Below, piece by piece: positions 54,358 to 64,000 of a stretch of 64,000 nt of DNA (its first letter is position 1; each line of letters opens with the position of its first letter). This DNA comes from Chelydra serpentina. Lineage: Eukaryota; Chordata; Testudines; Chelydridae. The position numbers and the translations under genes were made by a program. A model generated the notes under the pieces. It was not told the origin of the DNA. It did no database searches and worked only from the letters and a program-made list of their open reading frames with translations. The stretch covers positions 992,001 through 1,056,000 of the forward strand of contig JBAIAC010000001.1 of assembly GCA_037349315.1 (NCBI GenBank), in the 5' to 3' direction.

Positions 54358-57300
54358 CTGCGAGTGTCTCCCGGGCTACCCCGGCATCTCCCTCCCAGAG
54401 GCTGGCACAAATCAGGCGGCGAAAAAAAAGAACACGGGATGAGATGTTCTCCGAACTTATGGTCTGTTCCCGAACTGAGGTGGCACAGCAGACCCAGTGG
54501 AGAGAGGACATGTCTCAATACCGGCGAGCATCCAGCGAACAGGAGGAGAGGACGGAAGCTCATGAGGACAGGTGGCGGCAGGAAGACCAGCAGGCGACTC
54601 AGGGTACGTCTATACTCACCCGTCGTGTCGGAGAAGTCCAATCGATCTTTTGGGTTTGATTTATCGCGTCTTGTCTAGACGCGATAAATCGAACCAGGAA
54701 GTGCTGCCCCGTCGACGCTGGTAATCCTGCTCCACGAACGGAGCAGGCAGAGTCGACGGGGGAGCCTGCGCGTCGCGTGTGGACCACAGGTAAGTTCGAA
54801 CTAAGAGACTTCGACTTCAGCTACGTTATTAACGTAGCTGAAGTTGCATATCTTAGTTCGACAGGGGGGTTTAGTGTAGACCAGCCCTCAGACGCTGCTT
54901 AGGCTAATGCGGGAGCAAACGGACACGCTCCGGCACCATGTAGATGTTTTGCAGGACCAGAGGCAGGAGGACAGAGCCCCGCTGCATCAGATCTCATGGG
55001 TGACTTTAATCACCCCGACATCTGCTGGGAGAGCAATATAGCGGTCCACAGACAATCCAGGAAGTTTTTGGAAAGTGTAGGGGACAATTTCCTGGTGCAA
55101 GTGCTGGAGGAACCAACTAGGGGAAAAGCTCTTCTTGACCTGCTGCTCACAAACAGGGAAGAAATAGTAGAGGAAGCAATAGTGGATGGGAACCTGGGAG
55201 GCAGTGACCATGAGATGGTCGAGTTCAGGATCCTGACACAAGGAAGAAAGGAGAACAGTAGAATACAGAGCCTGGACTTCAGAAAAGCAGACTTTGACTC
55301 CCTCAGGGAACTGATGGGCAAGGTCCCCTGGGAGAATAACATGAGGGGGAAAGGAGTCGAGGAAAGCTGGCTGTATTTTAAAGAAACCTTATTGAGGTTG
55401 CAGGAACAAACCATCCCGATGTGTAGAAAGAAAAGTAAATATGGCAGGCGACCAGCTTGGCTTAACAGTGAAATCCTTGCTCGTCTTAAACACAAAAAAG
55501 CAGCTTACAAGAAGTGGAAGATTGGACAAATGACCAGGGAGGAGTATAAAAATATTGTTCAGGCATGCAGGAGTGAAATTAGGAAGGCCAAATCACACTT
55601 GGAGTTGCAGCTAGCTGGAGATGTTAGGAGTAACAAGAAGGGTTTCTTCAGGTATGTTAGCAACAAGAAGAAAGTCAAGGAACGTGTGGGCCCCTTGCTG
55701 AATGAGGGAGGGAACCTTGTGACAGAGGATGTGGAGAAAGCTAGTGTACTCAATGCTTTTTTTGCCTCTGTCTTCACAGACAAGGGCAGATCCCAGATGG
55801 CTGCACTCCGCAGCACGGTATGGGGAGGAGGTGACCAGCCCTCTGTGGAGAAAGAAGTAGTTCGGGACTATTTAGAAAAGCTGGACGAACACAAGTCCAT
55901 GGGGCCGGATGCACTGCATCCGAGGGTACTAAAGGAGTTGGCCGATGTGATTACAGAGCCATTGGCCATTATCTTTGACAAATCATGGCAATCGGGGGAG
56001 GTCCCGGATGACTGGAAAAAAGCTAATGTAGTGCCCATCTTTAAAAAAAGGGAAGAAGGAAGATCCGGGGAACTACAGGCCAGTCAGTCTCACCTCAATC
56101 CCTGGAAAAATCATGGAACAGGTCCTCAAGGAATCAATTTTGAACCACTTAAAGGAGGGGAAAGTGATCAGGAACAGTCAGCATGGATTCACCAAGGGCA
56201 AGTCATGCCTGACTAACCTAATTGCCTTCTATGATGAGATAACTGGCTCTGTGGATGAGGGGAAAGCAGTGGATGTGCTATTTCTTGACTTTAGCAAAGC
56301 TTTTGATACAGTCTCGCACAGCGTTCTTGCCAGCAAGTTAAAGAAGTATGGGCTGGATGAATGGACGGTAAGGTGGATAGAAAACTGGCTGGATGGTCGT
56401 GCTCAACGGGTAGTGATCAATGGCTCCATGTCTAGTTGGCAGCCGGTATCAAGTGGAGTGCCCCAAGGGTCGGTGCTGGGGCCGGTTTTGTTCAATATCT
56501 TCATCAACGACCTGGAGGATGGTGTGGACTGCACCCTTAGCAAGTTTGCAGATGACACTAAACTGGGAGGAGTGGTTGATACGCTGGAGGGTAGGGATAG
56601 GATACAGAGGGACCTAGACAAATTAGAGGATTGGGCCAAAAGAAATCTGATGAGGTTCAACAAGGACAAGTGCAGAGTCCTGCACTTAGGACGGAAGAAT
56701 CCCATGCACTGCTACAGACTAGGGACCGAATGGCTGGGCAGCAGTTCTGCAGAAAAGGACCTAGGGGTTACAGTGGACGAAAAGCTGAATATGAGTCAAC
56801 AGTGTGCCCTTGTTGCCAAGAAGGCTAACGGCATTTTGGGCTGTATAAGTAGGGGCATTTCCAGCAGATCGAGGGACGTGATTATTCCCCTCTATTCGGC
56901 ACTGGTGAGGCCTCATTTGGAGTACTGTGTCCAGTTTTGGGCCCCACACTACAAGAAGGATGTGGATAAATTGGAAAGAGTCCAACGGAGGGCAACAAAA
57001 ATGATTAGGGGGCTGGAGCACATGATTTATGAGGAGAGGCTGAGGGAACTGAGATTGTTTAGCCTGCAGAAGAGAAGAGTGAGGGGGGATTTGATAGCTG
57101 CTTTCAACTACCTAAAAGGGGGTTCCAAAGAGGATGGATCTAGACTGTTCTCAGTGGTAGAAGATGACAGAACAAGGAGTAATGGTCTCAAGTTGCAGAG
57201 GGGGAGGTTTAGGTTGGATATTAGGAAAAACTTTTTCACTAGTAGGGTGGTGAAGCACTGGAATGGGTTACCTAGGGAGGTGGTGGAATCTCCTTCCTTA

Positions 57301-57588
57301 GAGGTTTTTAAGGTCAGGCTTGACAAAGCCCTGGCTGGGATGATCTAGTTGGGGTTGGTCCTGCTTTGAGCAGGGGGTTGGACTAGATGACCTCCTGAGG
57401 TCCCTTCCAACCATGAGATTCTATGATTCTATGATTCTATGATCTCTAACCGCCCTCTCCCGCCACAAAGTCCCATACCCCCCTCACCCAAAGTCCCAAG
57501 AAGGAGGATCGGCAGGGGCCGTGGAAACAATCAGTCCACCCCTGCTGACTGCTCAAGTAGCAGAAGGCTCTCATTCCCCAAGATTTGA
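54358..57588 (+). CDS. Harbinger Myb/SANT-like protein, exon 2, split by MITE and CR1
   Basis: Reads [20 protein letters not shown], then [28 protein letters not shown] and a charged helical region, to 54601. It continues after MITE copy 5 (54891: [16 protein letters not shown]) to 54995 and after CR1 copy 3 (57447) with a Pro/Arg-rich end. The stop TGA is at 57586-57588. The host frame is open in all three pieces. AATAAA at 57665-57670 is a plausible polyadenylation signal. The long basic and coiled C-terminus is usual for these proteins. Confidence 0.7.
54602..54887 (-). mobile_element. Three-hairpin MITE, copy 5
   Basis: 286 bp flanked by TCA (54599-54601, 54888-54890); the coding frame of the host exon proves the duplication. 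Ends GGGTACGTCTATACT and AGTGTAGACCAGCCC. Stems: 54658-54671/54677-54690 and the perfect ACTTCAGCTACGTTA at 54814-54828 with 54830-54844. The middle arm pair is CCCCGTCGAC/GTCGACGGGG. Confidence 0.9.
54996..57348 (+). pseudogene. CR1 ORF2: endonuclease end plus reverse transcriptase, one frameshift
   Basis: Starts in the endonuclease ([11 protein letters not shown], and the catalytic [10 protein letters not shown]), then the linker ([18 protein letters not shown]) and RT. Motifs [32 protein letters not shown] and the CR1 C-terminal domain to LDKALAGMI are all present. A single extra A in the A-run near 56042-56049 shifts the frame relative to copy 2; the two open pieces are 54996-56216 and 56113-57348. 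Otherwise intact. 5' truncation removes ORF1 and most of the endonuclease. Confidence 0.92.
54996..57440 (+). mobile_element. CR1 LINE, 5'-truncated, young copy 3
   Basis: 2445 bp from the end of the endonuclease to the ATTCTATGATTCTATGATTC tail, flanked by GATCTC (54990-54995, 57441-57446). Nearly identical to the copy at 6919-8755 where they overlap. Inserted in the second Myb exon of the Harbinger element. Confidence 0.95.
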
Positions 57589-57644
57589 TGCTTTCTTTAC
57601 TTCCCTCCAACCGCACCCCACCCTAGCCCCCGTCCAAGTTTAAT

Positions 57645-58165
57645 CCCATAACTGTTAAGTCCTTAATAAAAAATACGTTTCTGTTAATTACTGTTTCCTT
57701 CATTTTCTTTTAAAGGACGGTGTGTCTGAAGGGGGGAAGGGGGTTGGTAATTGGAGAGGATAGGCACCTTTATCAGGCTACAGACACGGGGGCAGGTTCA
57801 CCAGAAGGTTATACACACATTACAGTCAGTAGGTACCCTGGTCAGTCTGGGAGGTAGTTTTCATGTTCTGTGTGGGGGGGCTATGTGACTTTGTGGTGGG
57901 GGAGGTCGGTTACAAATCCCCTGCAGCGGGGCTCTGTCATCCTGCCTCCGGTCCAAATTAACATACCCTGAAATCCTTACTAAAACAGATGGTTTTCTTG
58001 AACAATGTTTCCTTTATTTTCTTTTTAAAGGTGTGTTTGGAGGGGGGGGGGGGTTGGTAATTGGAGAGGATAGGCAATATTAACAGGGTAAAGAAACGGG
58101 GGCAGGTTCACCTTCTGTTTAAACAAATGTAATAGTCACTGGTAAGCCTGGTCAGTCTGGAAGCT
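57645..58165. repeat. Diverged tandem duplication between the Harbinger genes
   Basis: Two units share TGTTTCCTT(C/T)ATTTTCTTTT, GGTTGGTAATTGGAGAGGAT, GGGGGCAGGTTCACC and CCTGGTCAGTCTGG in the same order, at about 57690-57850 and 58007-58160. They lie between the convergent 3' ends of the Myb-like gene and the transposase. Confidence 0.75.
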
Positions 58166-58170
58166 AGCTG

Positions 58171-59418
58171 TCAAAGCTTCCCGGATGCGCAGCGCGTCCT
58201 GCTGGGCTCTTCTAATCGCCCGGGTGTCTGGCTGCACGTAATCAGCAGCCAGGCGATTTGCCTCAACCTCCCACCCCGCCATAAAGTCTCCCCCTTGCTC
58301 TCACAGAGATTGTGGAGCACACAGCAAGCTGCAATAACAATGGGGATATTGGTTTCGCTGAGATCAGAGCGAGTCAGTAAGCTTCTCCATCTCCCCTTCA
58401 AGCGTCCGAAAGCACACTCCACCACCATCCTGCACTTGCTCAGACTGTAGTTGAAGAGCTCCTTTTCACAGTCCAGGGCGCCTGTGTACGGCTGCATGAG
58501 CCAGGGCATTAGCGGGTAGCCTGGGTCCCCGAGGATCACTATAGGCATCTCCACATCCCCAACAGTTATTTTCTGGTCCGGGAAGTAAATACCTTCCTGC
58601 AGCCGTCTAAACAGACCAGAGTTCCTGAAAACGTGAGCGTCATGAACCTTGCCCAGCCATGCAACTTTGATGTTGGTAAAACGTCCCTTATGATCCACCA
58701 GTGCTTGCAGCACCATTGAAAAGTAGCCCTTTCGGTTAATGTACTGGCTGCCCTGGTGGTCCGGTCCCAGGATAGGGATGTGCGTTCCGTCTATAGCCCC
58801 ACCGCAGTTTGGGAATCCTATCACAGCAAAGCCATCTATGATCACCTGCATGTTTCCCAGAGTCACTACCTTTGAGAGCAGCAGCTCAATGATTGCGTTG
58901 GCTACTTGCATCACAGCAACCCCCACGGTATATTTGCCCACTCCAAATTGATTCGCGACTGAACGGTAGCTGTCTGGCGTTGCAAGCTTTCAGAGGGCTA
59001 TGGCCACTCGCTTCTGGATAGTCAGGGCTGCCCGCATCCTGGTGTCCTGGCGCTTCAGGGCAGGGGACAGCAAGTCACACAGTTCCAGGAATGTGCTCTT
59101 ACGCATTCGAAAGTTTCGCAGCCACTGTGATTCATCCCAGACCTGCAGCACTATGCGGTCCCACCAGTCTGTGCTTGTTTCCCAGGCCCAGAATCGCCGT
59201 TCCACTGCATCAACATGACCCAGTGCCACCTTGATGTCCACGGTGCGGGGTCCCGTGCTTTGTGAGAGGTCTGGGCCCCTCTCAGAGTTTATGTCCTCAC
59301 AGCGCTGCCGTAGCCTCCTCACCCGATTTCTCAGCATCTGCCTCTGAAAAAGGTGGACGATAAGGCGAGAGGTGTTGACAACGGCCATAACTGCAGCGAT
59401 GATCGCAGCGGGCTCCAT
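58171..59418 (-). pseudogene. Harbinger transposase (HARBI1-like DDE), single internal stop
   Basis: ATG at 59418, stop at 58171: 415 codons with one in-frame TGA at codon 143. There, other copies have Trp (ALWKLATPD; element 2 keeps W). The N-terminus holds an Arg-rich helical region and FRMRKSTFLELCDLLSPAL. DDE_Tnp_4 catalytic residues are visible: Asp about 210 (GAIDGTHI), Asp about 298 (ILGDPGYPLMPW), Glu about 334 (VVECAFGRLKGRW). Length is near the usual HARBI1 size. It excises and reinserts the element at 3-bp targets. Everything except the TGA looks intact. Confidence 0.92.
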
Positions 59419-59796
59419 GCTCGCAGTACTGTGGCGTCCGCGCTGTCAATCACTAGAAAAGGGCGCGAATGGATTGACTGCCACCGCTTTCACGAAGGGA
59501 GGGCGGGAGTGAGGGTTGAATGACGACAGTTACCCAAAACCACCCACGACACATTTTTTGCCCCAGCAGGCAGTGGGGACTTGACCCATAAATCCAATGG
59601 GCAGCGGGGACTGCAGGAACTGTGGGATAGCTACCCACAGTGCACCGCTTGCAATGTCGACGCTCGCCCCGTTACTGTGGACTCACAAAGTCGAATTACT
59701 GTCCTTAGTGTGGATACACACGTTCGACTTTGTAATATCGGTTTCAGAAATTCGGTTTAAGTAAAATTGAACTACTCTCGTAGTGTAGACATACAC

Positions 59797-61548
59797 TGTG
59801 GGGTGGATTGTTCTCTGCAATATTTTATAGCAGCTTGAGTGGTGTTCTAATTTATACTGATTGCCAAGAAGTTATTATAACAGTTGGGGACTACTGGAAC
59901 AAAGCACCTCCCTTCCCTAGGCCATGTTCCCTATCACAGCCACAGGCTGGGGGAGCGGTGTAGGAGCAAGTCTACTGGCTCTGCTTCACCAGAGAATCCC
60001 GCTGCTCTGGTCTGATTCTCCCACAGTTAACTGCAGCAGCTGTAATGTTGCTTTGAATAGATGAATAGCACAAAGCAATCCAAATGTGGGGGAAAATCTG
60101 GGCCAATATGTCATAATGAGGAAACATGTATCTCCTATACCACCAATCATTAATTTAATGATGAAGATTTAGTAGTCCTGTAAACACGGTGGGTCAGATT
60201 CATGGTATGCCATGGCTGCTTTTGATGCTTCAACAATGCAAAACAGGTGTAAACCAGAGTTTTAGTCAGTTAAACTGAATATACAGCTACTTTGTATCAC
60301 CCAAGCAGCCAGAACATATGAGGGACTGTGGCCCAGTATATTTTAGCATTGTTTTTTTCTGGATCCAGTGTGGTATTCCATGCATACTACGACTTAGGTC
60401 TATTCTCCCACAATTAAAACGTAACATTTCTAAATGAACCTCAAAATGTTGATGTGCAGTAGGTATCATTATACACATTTTACAGAAAGATAAAATGAAG
60501 TACAAAGATTTTGTTACTAAGAAAGAAAGTAGAGAAGATGTACATATGGTGAAAACAGGGGGGGAAATGATGCCAAAATGTAAATTTTTAAAAACACATG
60601 AACTCTGGGACTCCATGTCTTTGTTTCAAAAATTGTGGGTCCCAAAATATGTGGGCTAAAATTTTCAAATTCGGGTTCTTTGGATTAGGTGCCTATACTT
60701 TCATTTAGGCACTTAAATAAATGGCCTGGTTTTCTGAGATGCTTGGTATCCAGAGCTCCCATTAAATTCAATGGGAAATGTCGGTGCTTACATATGGACA
60801 TAGGTATCCAATTTTAAGCATGCCGGTTTCAAACTTTTGGCGGTGGATTTTGCAATGAATTATTGTGTTCCTCCTGTGTAGCAGGAGGTCTTGACCCAGG
60901 AAAGCATCTCTAATCAGGAAGGGCACATAAGCATTTGTTTAAATATGTGCGTAATTCTCATTGATTTCAACAAAACTTAAGCAAATGCTTAAGTGCTTTC
61001 CTGAATAGAGGTGGATTTAAGAACAGGTTTAGAGGCTTTCCAAAATCAGGGCCTAATATAAGAATCTAATTTTTTAAAAGCAGTATACTAAATAGGTCCA
61101 CTATATAACCCATCACATCCTTAGAAACAACAATAAAAGCAGCTGAAAACCATCCTACATGCAAGAAAATTAAGCTGAGAATAGAATCCAGGGTTCTTCA
61201 CGGAGTCCTGCACTCTAACTAGTAAATCACAAAAATACATATCGTTAATCCATTTTAATTTCCAGTGTATCCTATTTCTATTTCCAGGTTTGATGTCCAA
61301 TTTTGCAGTTCCACAGAGCACATAGTTTGCATTGCACTGCAAATGCCACATAATGTATAGAATATCTGGGCTCCTTTAAATATGGAGTCACCTGATAATT
61401 GCCAAGTAGTTATTAATCTACTCTTTTTTCTATTTACTTGCAAGAACGACAGTAAATAACAAAACTATGCCCCCTGATTTTTTATTGGTAGGTGGTACTA
61501 ATTAAAAAAATAAATATAAATGGTGACACTTAAATTACTGTAGGCTTC
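59797..61548. other. 1.75 kb without recognisable gene
   Basis: 60660-61060 contains short symmetrical words (TTTAGGCACTTAAATAAATG, AACTTAAGCAAATGCTTAAG) typical of old dispersed repeats. No coding domain. Confidence 0.4.
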
Positions 61549-62110
61549 TGTGATGGGGTGTCTGCCCCAAACAAGACTGGAAGGGGTTAAAATGGCCCAA
61601 GAGGCCAATTAACTCCACAGGCTACACCTGGAGGGGGAACCAAGGATCAGGAAAGTGATTGCAAGCAGGCTCAACTGTAGGGTTGCCAACATTCTAATCG
61701 CACAAAACGGAATGCCCTTCCTCCGCCCCCTGCCCAGCCCCTTCCCTGAGGCCCTGTCCCTGCCCTGTCCCTTCTCCAAGGCCCTGCCCCCCGCTCACTC
61801 CATTCCCCCCTCCCTTCATCGCTTGCTCTCCACCACCCTCACTCACTTTCACCGGGCTGGGGCAGGAGGTTGGGGCGAAGGAGAGAGTGGGCTCCAGGGT
61901 GAGGACAGAAATTAGGGGTTCAAGGTGTGGGGGGGAGAGGATTAGGGTGCGGGAGGGGGTGAGGGCTCCGGCTGGGGGTGGAATTTCTGTTTTTTAGGGT
62001 TTTTTCTTAATTAGAGAATTACATTAAAAAAAAGATTAAGGTTGCAAAGTCAAGCACTCAAAAATGAGTGAGGGCTGAGAGAATAAAGCCCAGAACTGCT
62101 GGGTTCATGC
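61549..62110. other. Unassigned repeat-like sequence
   Basis: 61549 begins TGTGATGGGGTGTCTGCCCC, which looks like an LTR start, but no end was found. From 61678 (TAGGGTTGCCAACATTC) a C-rich then G-rich stretch runs to about 61980 and resembles a truncated DNA element. Proline-rich frames here are compositional. Confidence 0.35.
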
Positions 62111-62314
62111 TGTAACAACCAGGCAAAGTACTAACAAGCTTCAACAGGACTTTATTTTCAAAGTGGAAACCTCTTTACCAAGCTGCTGCTGCACCCTCTG
62201 TAGCTCTCTCAGCCTCTCAACTCCTAACCCCTCCTTCCTGTTTCCTGCCCTTTCAGACTCCCAACAGCCAGTGCTCCCAGTTCTCATAATTACAAGCAAC
62301 ATCTAAACACCACA
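62111..62314 (-). repeat. 3' LTR (204 bp) of Gypsy element
   Basis: TG...CA ends, purine tract immediately upstream, AATAAA on the minus strand near 62151-62156. The target duplication cannot be verified because the other LTR is outside the window. Confidence 0.75.
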
Positions 62315-62437
62315 GTCCCTCCTCTCTTAAGAAACTCTCCCAATTAAAATAAACATTGTTGTTCTAACCACAGGAACAAATATGAAACAAGACACTATAC
62401 TCTTGGCAGAAATATTACACTGAAAACACTGTAGATA

Positions 62438-63900
62438 CTACATAACATAGTCTCTAGTCCAGACAGGTGGTCGTCTGGGTCTGACAGGCCGCCTCTCAAG
62501 CCCCGGAAATTGTTCTCTTGTAACTGCAGTGAGAGTGCTTGTAATAAGCGCAACCACTACATCCTCATCCTCCAGTGGACCATCTGGTGAAGGCAAAGGC
62601 AGGCAAGAAAGGCAATCAGCGACCACATTTTGGTTTCCAGGCTTATATTCCAGTTCACAATTGAAAGAGAGTAGTCTTCCAGACCATCGAGCAATAGGGT
62701 ATCCTGCTCTTCCCAGTCCTTTTGTGGTGAGCAACATTGCCAAAGGGCTGTGGTCTGTGCGCAACTTGAATGTGTGGCCCCACAGGTAAGTTCTCCATTT
62801 TTCAGTAGCCCAGACACAAGCAAGTGCTTCTTTTTCGACTGTAGAATATTTTCTCTCAGCATTACTTAGTGTCCTTGAAGCAAATGAAACAGTCCTCTCT
62901 GTGTTGTCCTCATGAAGTTGTGTGAGAACAGCCCCAAGTCCATAATCAGAAGCATCCATAGTTAGAATTGTGGGCAATGCAGGACTGAATAATGCAAGTA
63001 CTGGACTATGTACAATCAAGTCTTACACCGTTTCTAAACTAGCTTGTGCATCCGTTGTCCACACTAAGGTTGAACTTCTCCGTAGTAATTCCCGTAACGG
63101 TTCAATGACAGAAGCATAATTGGGAATGAATTTTGCATACCAGGAGGTAAAACCCAAGAAGGAACGTAAGGTTTGCAAATCTGTTCGAGGAGGAGCATTT
63201 GAAATTGCCAGGATATGATCTGGATCAGGTTTTAATCCAGCCTGTGAAATTGTATGCCCCAGAAAGGAGAGTTCAGTTTGTCTAAATTTGCATTTGGACT
63301 TACTGAGCTGGAGGCCTGCTGTGCTGATGCAGTTTAGTACAGACTGCAGGTTATTGTCATGCTCCTCAGAAGTATTTCCAAATACGATAATATCATCCAG
63401 ATAGCACTGAACTCCATGTTGATTTTTCAGAATCAATGACATAATTTTTTGAAAGGCACTTGGGGCAGATATGAGACCGTATGGAACACGTTTAAAACCA
63501 AATAGTCCCTCATGTGTAATAAATGCTGTGAGGTCTCATGCAACATAACCTGGTGGTATGCGCTCTGCAAATCAAGAGTAGAAAACATCTTTGCTCCACG
63601 GAGTTCTGCAAATACTTCTATGTGAGGAAGAGCATGGCTGTAATTTAAGTCCACACAAAGGCGAATGCCTCCACCCTTTTTCTGCGTCAGTACTATAGGT
63701 GAAACCCATTCCGAAGATTCGATCTCTTCAATAACGTCCTTTTGAACAAGTTTTTTAAGTTCCTCTGAAACAGCTTCCCTGATTGAAAATGGTAAGCGCT
63801 GTAACTTCTGTCGTACAGGCATCACATTATTCCACATTTTAACTTTATGCAGAAACCCATAAGCACAGCCGAGTTTCTCCTCAACCTGTTGTTGGGTCCC
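62438..63900 (-). pseudogene. Gypsy pol: reverse transcriptase and RNase H, integrase absent
   Basis: RT (63837-63023): RLPFSIREAVSEELKKLVQ, SPIVLTQKKGGGIRLCVDLN, FSTLDLQSAYHQVMLHE, catalytic YLDDIIVFG, SFLGHTISQAGLKPDPDH. Frame breaks near 63540 and 63435, and a stop at 63021-63023. RNase H (63019-62438): LTMDASDYGLGAVLTQ, KEALACVWATEKWRTYLWG, LRTDHSPL, YKPGNQNVVADCLS. After this the frame goes directly to a short basic tail (VRPRRPPVWTRDYVM) and the LTR. No HHCC zinc finger or DDE integrase core is present. Confidence 0.88.
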
Positions 63901-64000
63901 AGCTGAAACTGGTGTGTGTACCGCAAGAGTGCTTTGCTGAGGAAGATCAATTTATCCATTAACTACCCTGACATTTAAAGCAGCCAATAAATCCCTGCCA

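Larger units (their letters stand above)
52461..59796. mobile_element. PIF/Harbinger DNA transposon, nearly complete (element 1)
   Basis: 7336 bp including insertions, flanked by TGT (52458-52460, 59797-59799). Left end GGCCTGGTCTACACTAGGAG; right end reads TCGTAGTGTAGACATACAC, giving a GTCTACACTA inverted core. Convergent genes: Myb/SANT-like (plus, two exons) and transposase (minus), with an antisense ORF in the Myb intron. MITE copy 5 and CR1 copy 3 (together about 2.7 kb) are inserted in the second Myb exon. Without them the element is about 4.6 kb. Confidence 0.9.
62111..64000 (-). mobile_element. Ty3/Gypsy retrotransposon, 3' part (pol and 3' LTR), integrase missing
   Basis: Minus strand: RT, RNase H, a short C-terminal tail, polypurine tract, LTR. 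The 5' part is beyond the right edge. The LTR (62111-62314, 204 bp) begins TGTGGTGTTTAGATG on the minus strand and ends GTTGTTACA. The tract AAGAGAGGAGGGA just precedes it (62315-62328). It is a different element from the gag-pro copy at 1-3026. Confidence 0.85.

Noticed and set aside
56403..57326. Minus-strand and alternative-frame ORFs in CR1
   Set aside because: They are shadows of the conserved RT frame and recur identically in the copy at 7724-8647.
61655..61915. Proline-rich ORF
   Set aside because: C-rich repeat sequence read in one frame.

Overview
This is a vertebrate nuclear window from a sauropsid, most likely a hidden-necked (cryptodiran) turtle. The evidence is several CR1 LINEs ending in ATTCTATGA-type tails, tRNA-derived SINEs with the turtle Cry-type head and a CR1-like tail, PIF/Harbinger, hAT and DIRS elements, and introns full of nested transposons. 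No bacterial, organellar or CRISPR features are present.

The only host gene I can support is EML6 (echinoderm microtubule-associated protein-like 6) on the minus strand. Ten consecutive internal exons lie between 40428 and 12529. All have GT/AG borders and their reading phases join perfectly, giving 1489 nt (about 496 codons). They encode the linker before the third HELP motif, that HELP motif and much of the third WD40 double propeller. The first exons (beyond 40428) and last exons (below 12529) were not found, so 41-64 kb and 1-12.5 kb are probably also intron or flank.

Layout. 1-3 kb: minus-strand Ty3/Gypsy gag-pro with its LTR/leader, carrying hairpin-MITE copy 1. 3-4.3 kb: CR1. 5.9-10 kb: decayed endogenous retrovirus (integrase, env-like) split by a young CR1. 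10.6-12.05 kb: an element with about 310-bp inverted arms, itself hit by a SINE. 12.5-33 kb: nine EML6 exons separated by hAT MITEs, SINEs, a solo-LTR-like unit, a DIRS remnant and a broken Harbinger element (27.7-31.7 kb). 33.5-39.9 kb: DIRS retrotransposon (minus) whose gag is split by a hAT element that in turn holds a smaller hAT MITE. 40.35 kb: the most upstream EML6 exon seen. 42.9-44.6 kb: MITEs. 47.3-49.8 kb: CR1 inserted in CR1. 52.46-59.80 kb: a 7.3-kb Harbinger element with a nearly open transposase, a spliced Myb/SANT-like gene, and MITE and CR1 insertions. 62.1-64 kb: minus-strand Ty3/Gypsy pol with a 204-bp 3' LTR and no integrase.

The most interesting signal is an antisense ORF inside the intron of the Myb-like gene of the large Harbinger element. 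It recurs in the same place in the second, diverged Harbinger element, with almost purely synonymous change over its core. This suggests an undescribed third protein of these transposons. Five copies of a three-hairpin MITE share the Harbinger terminal sequence and 3-bp target duplications and may be its passengers.
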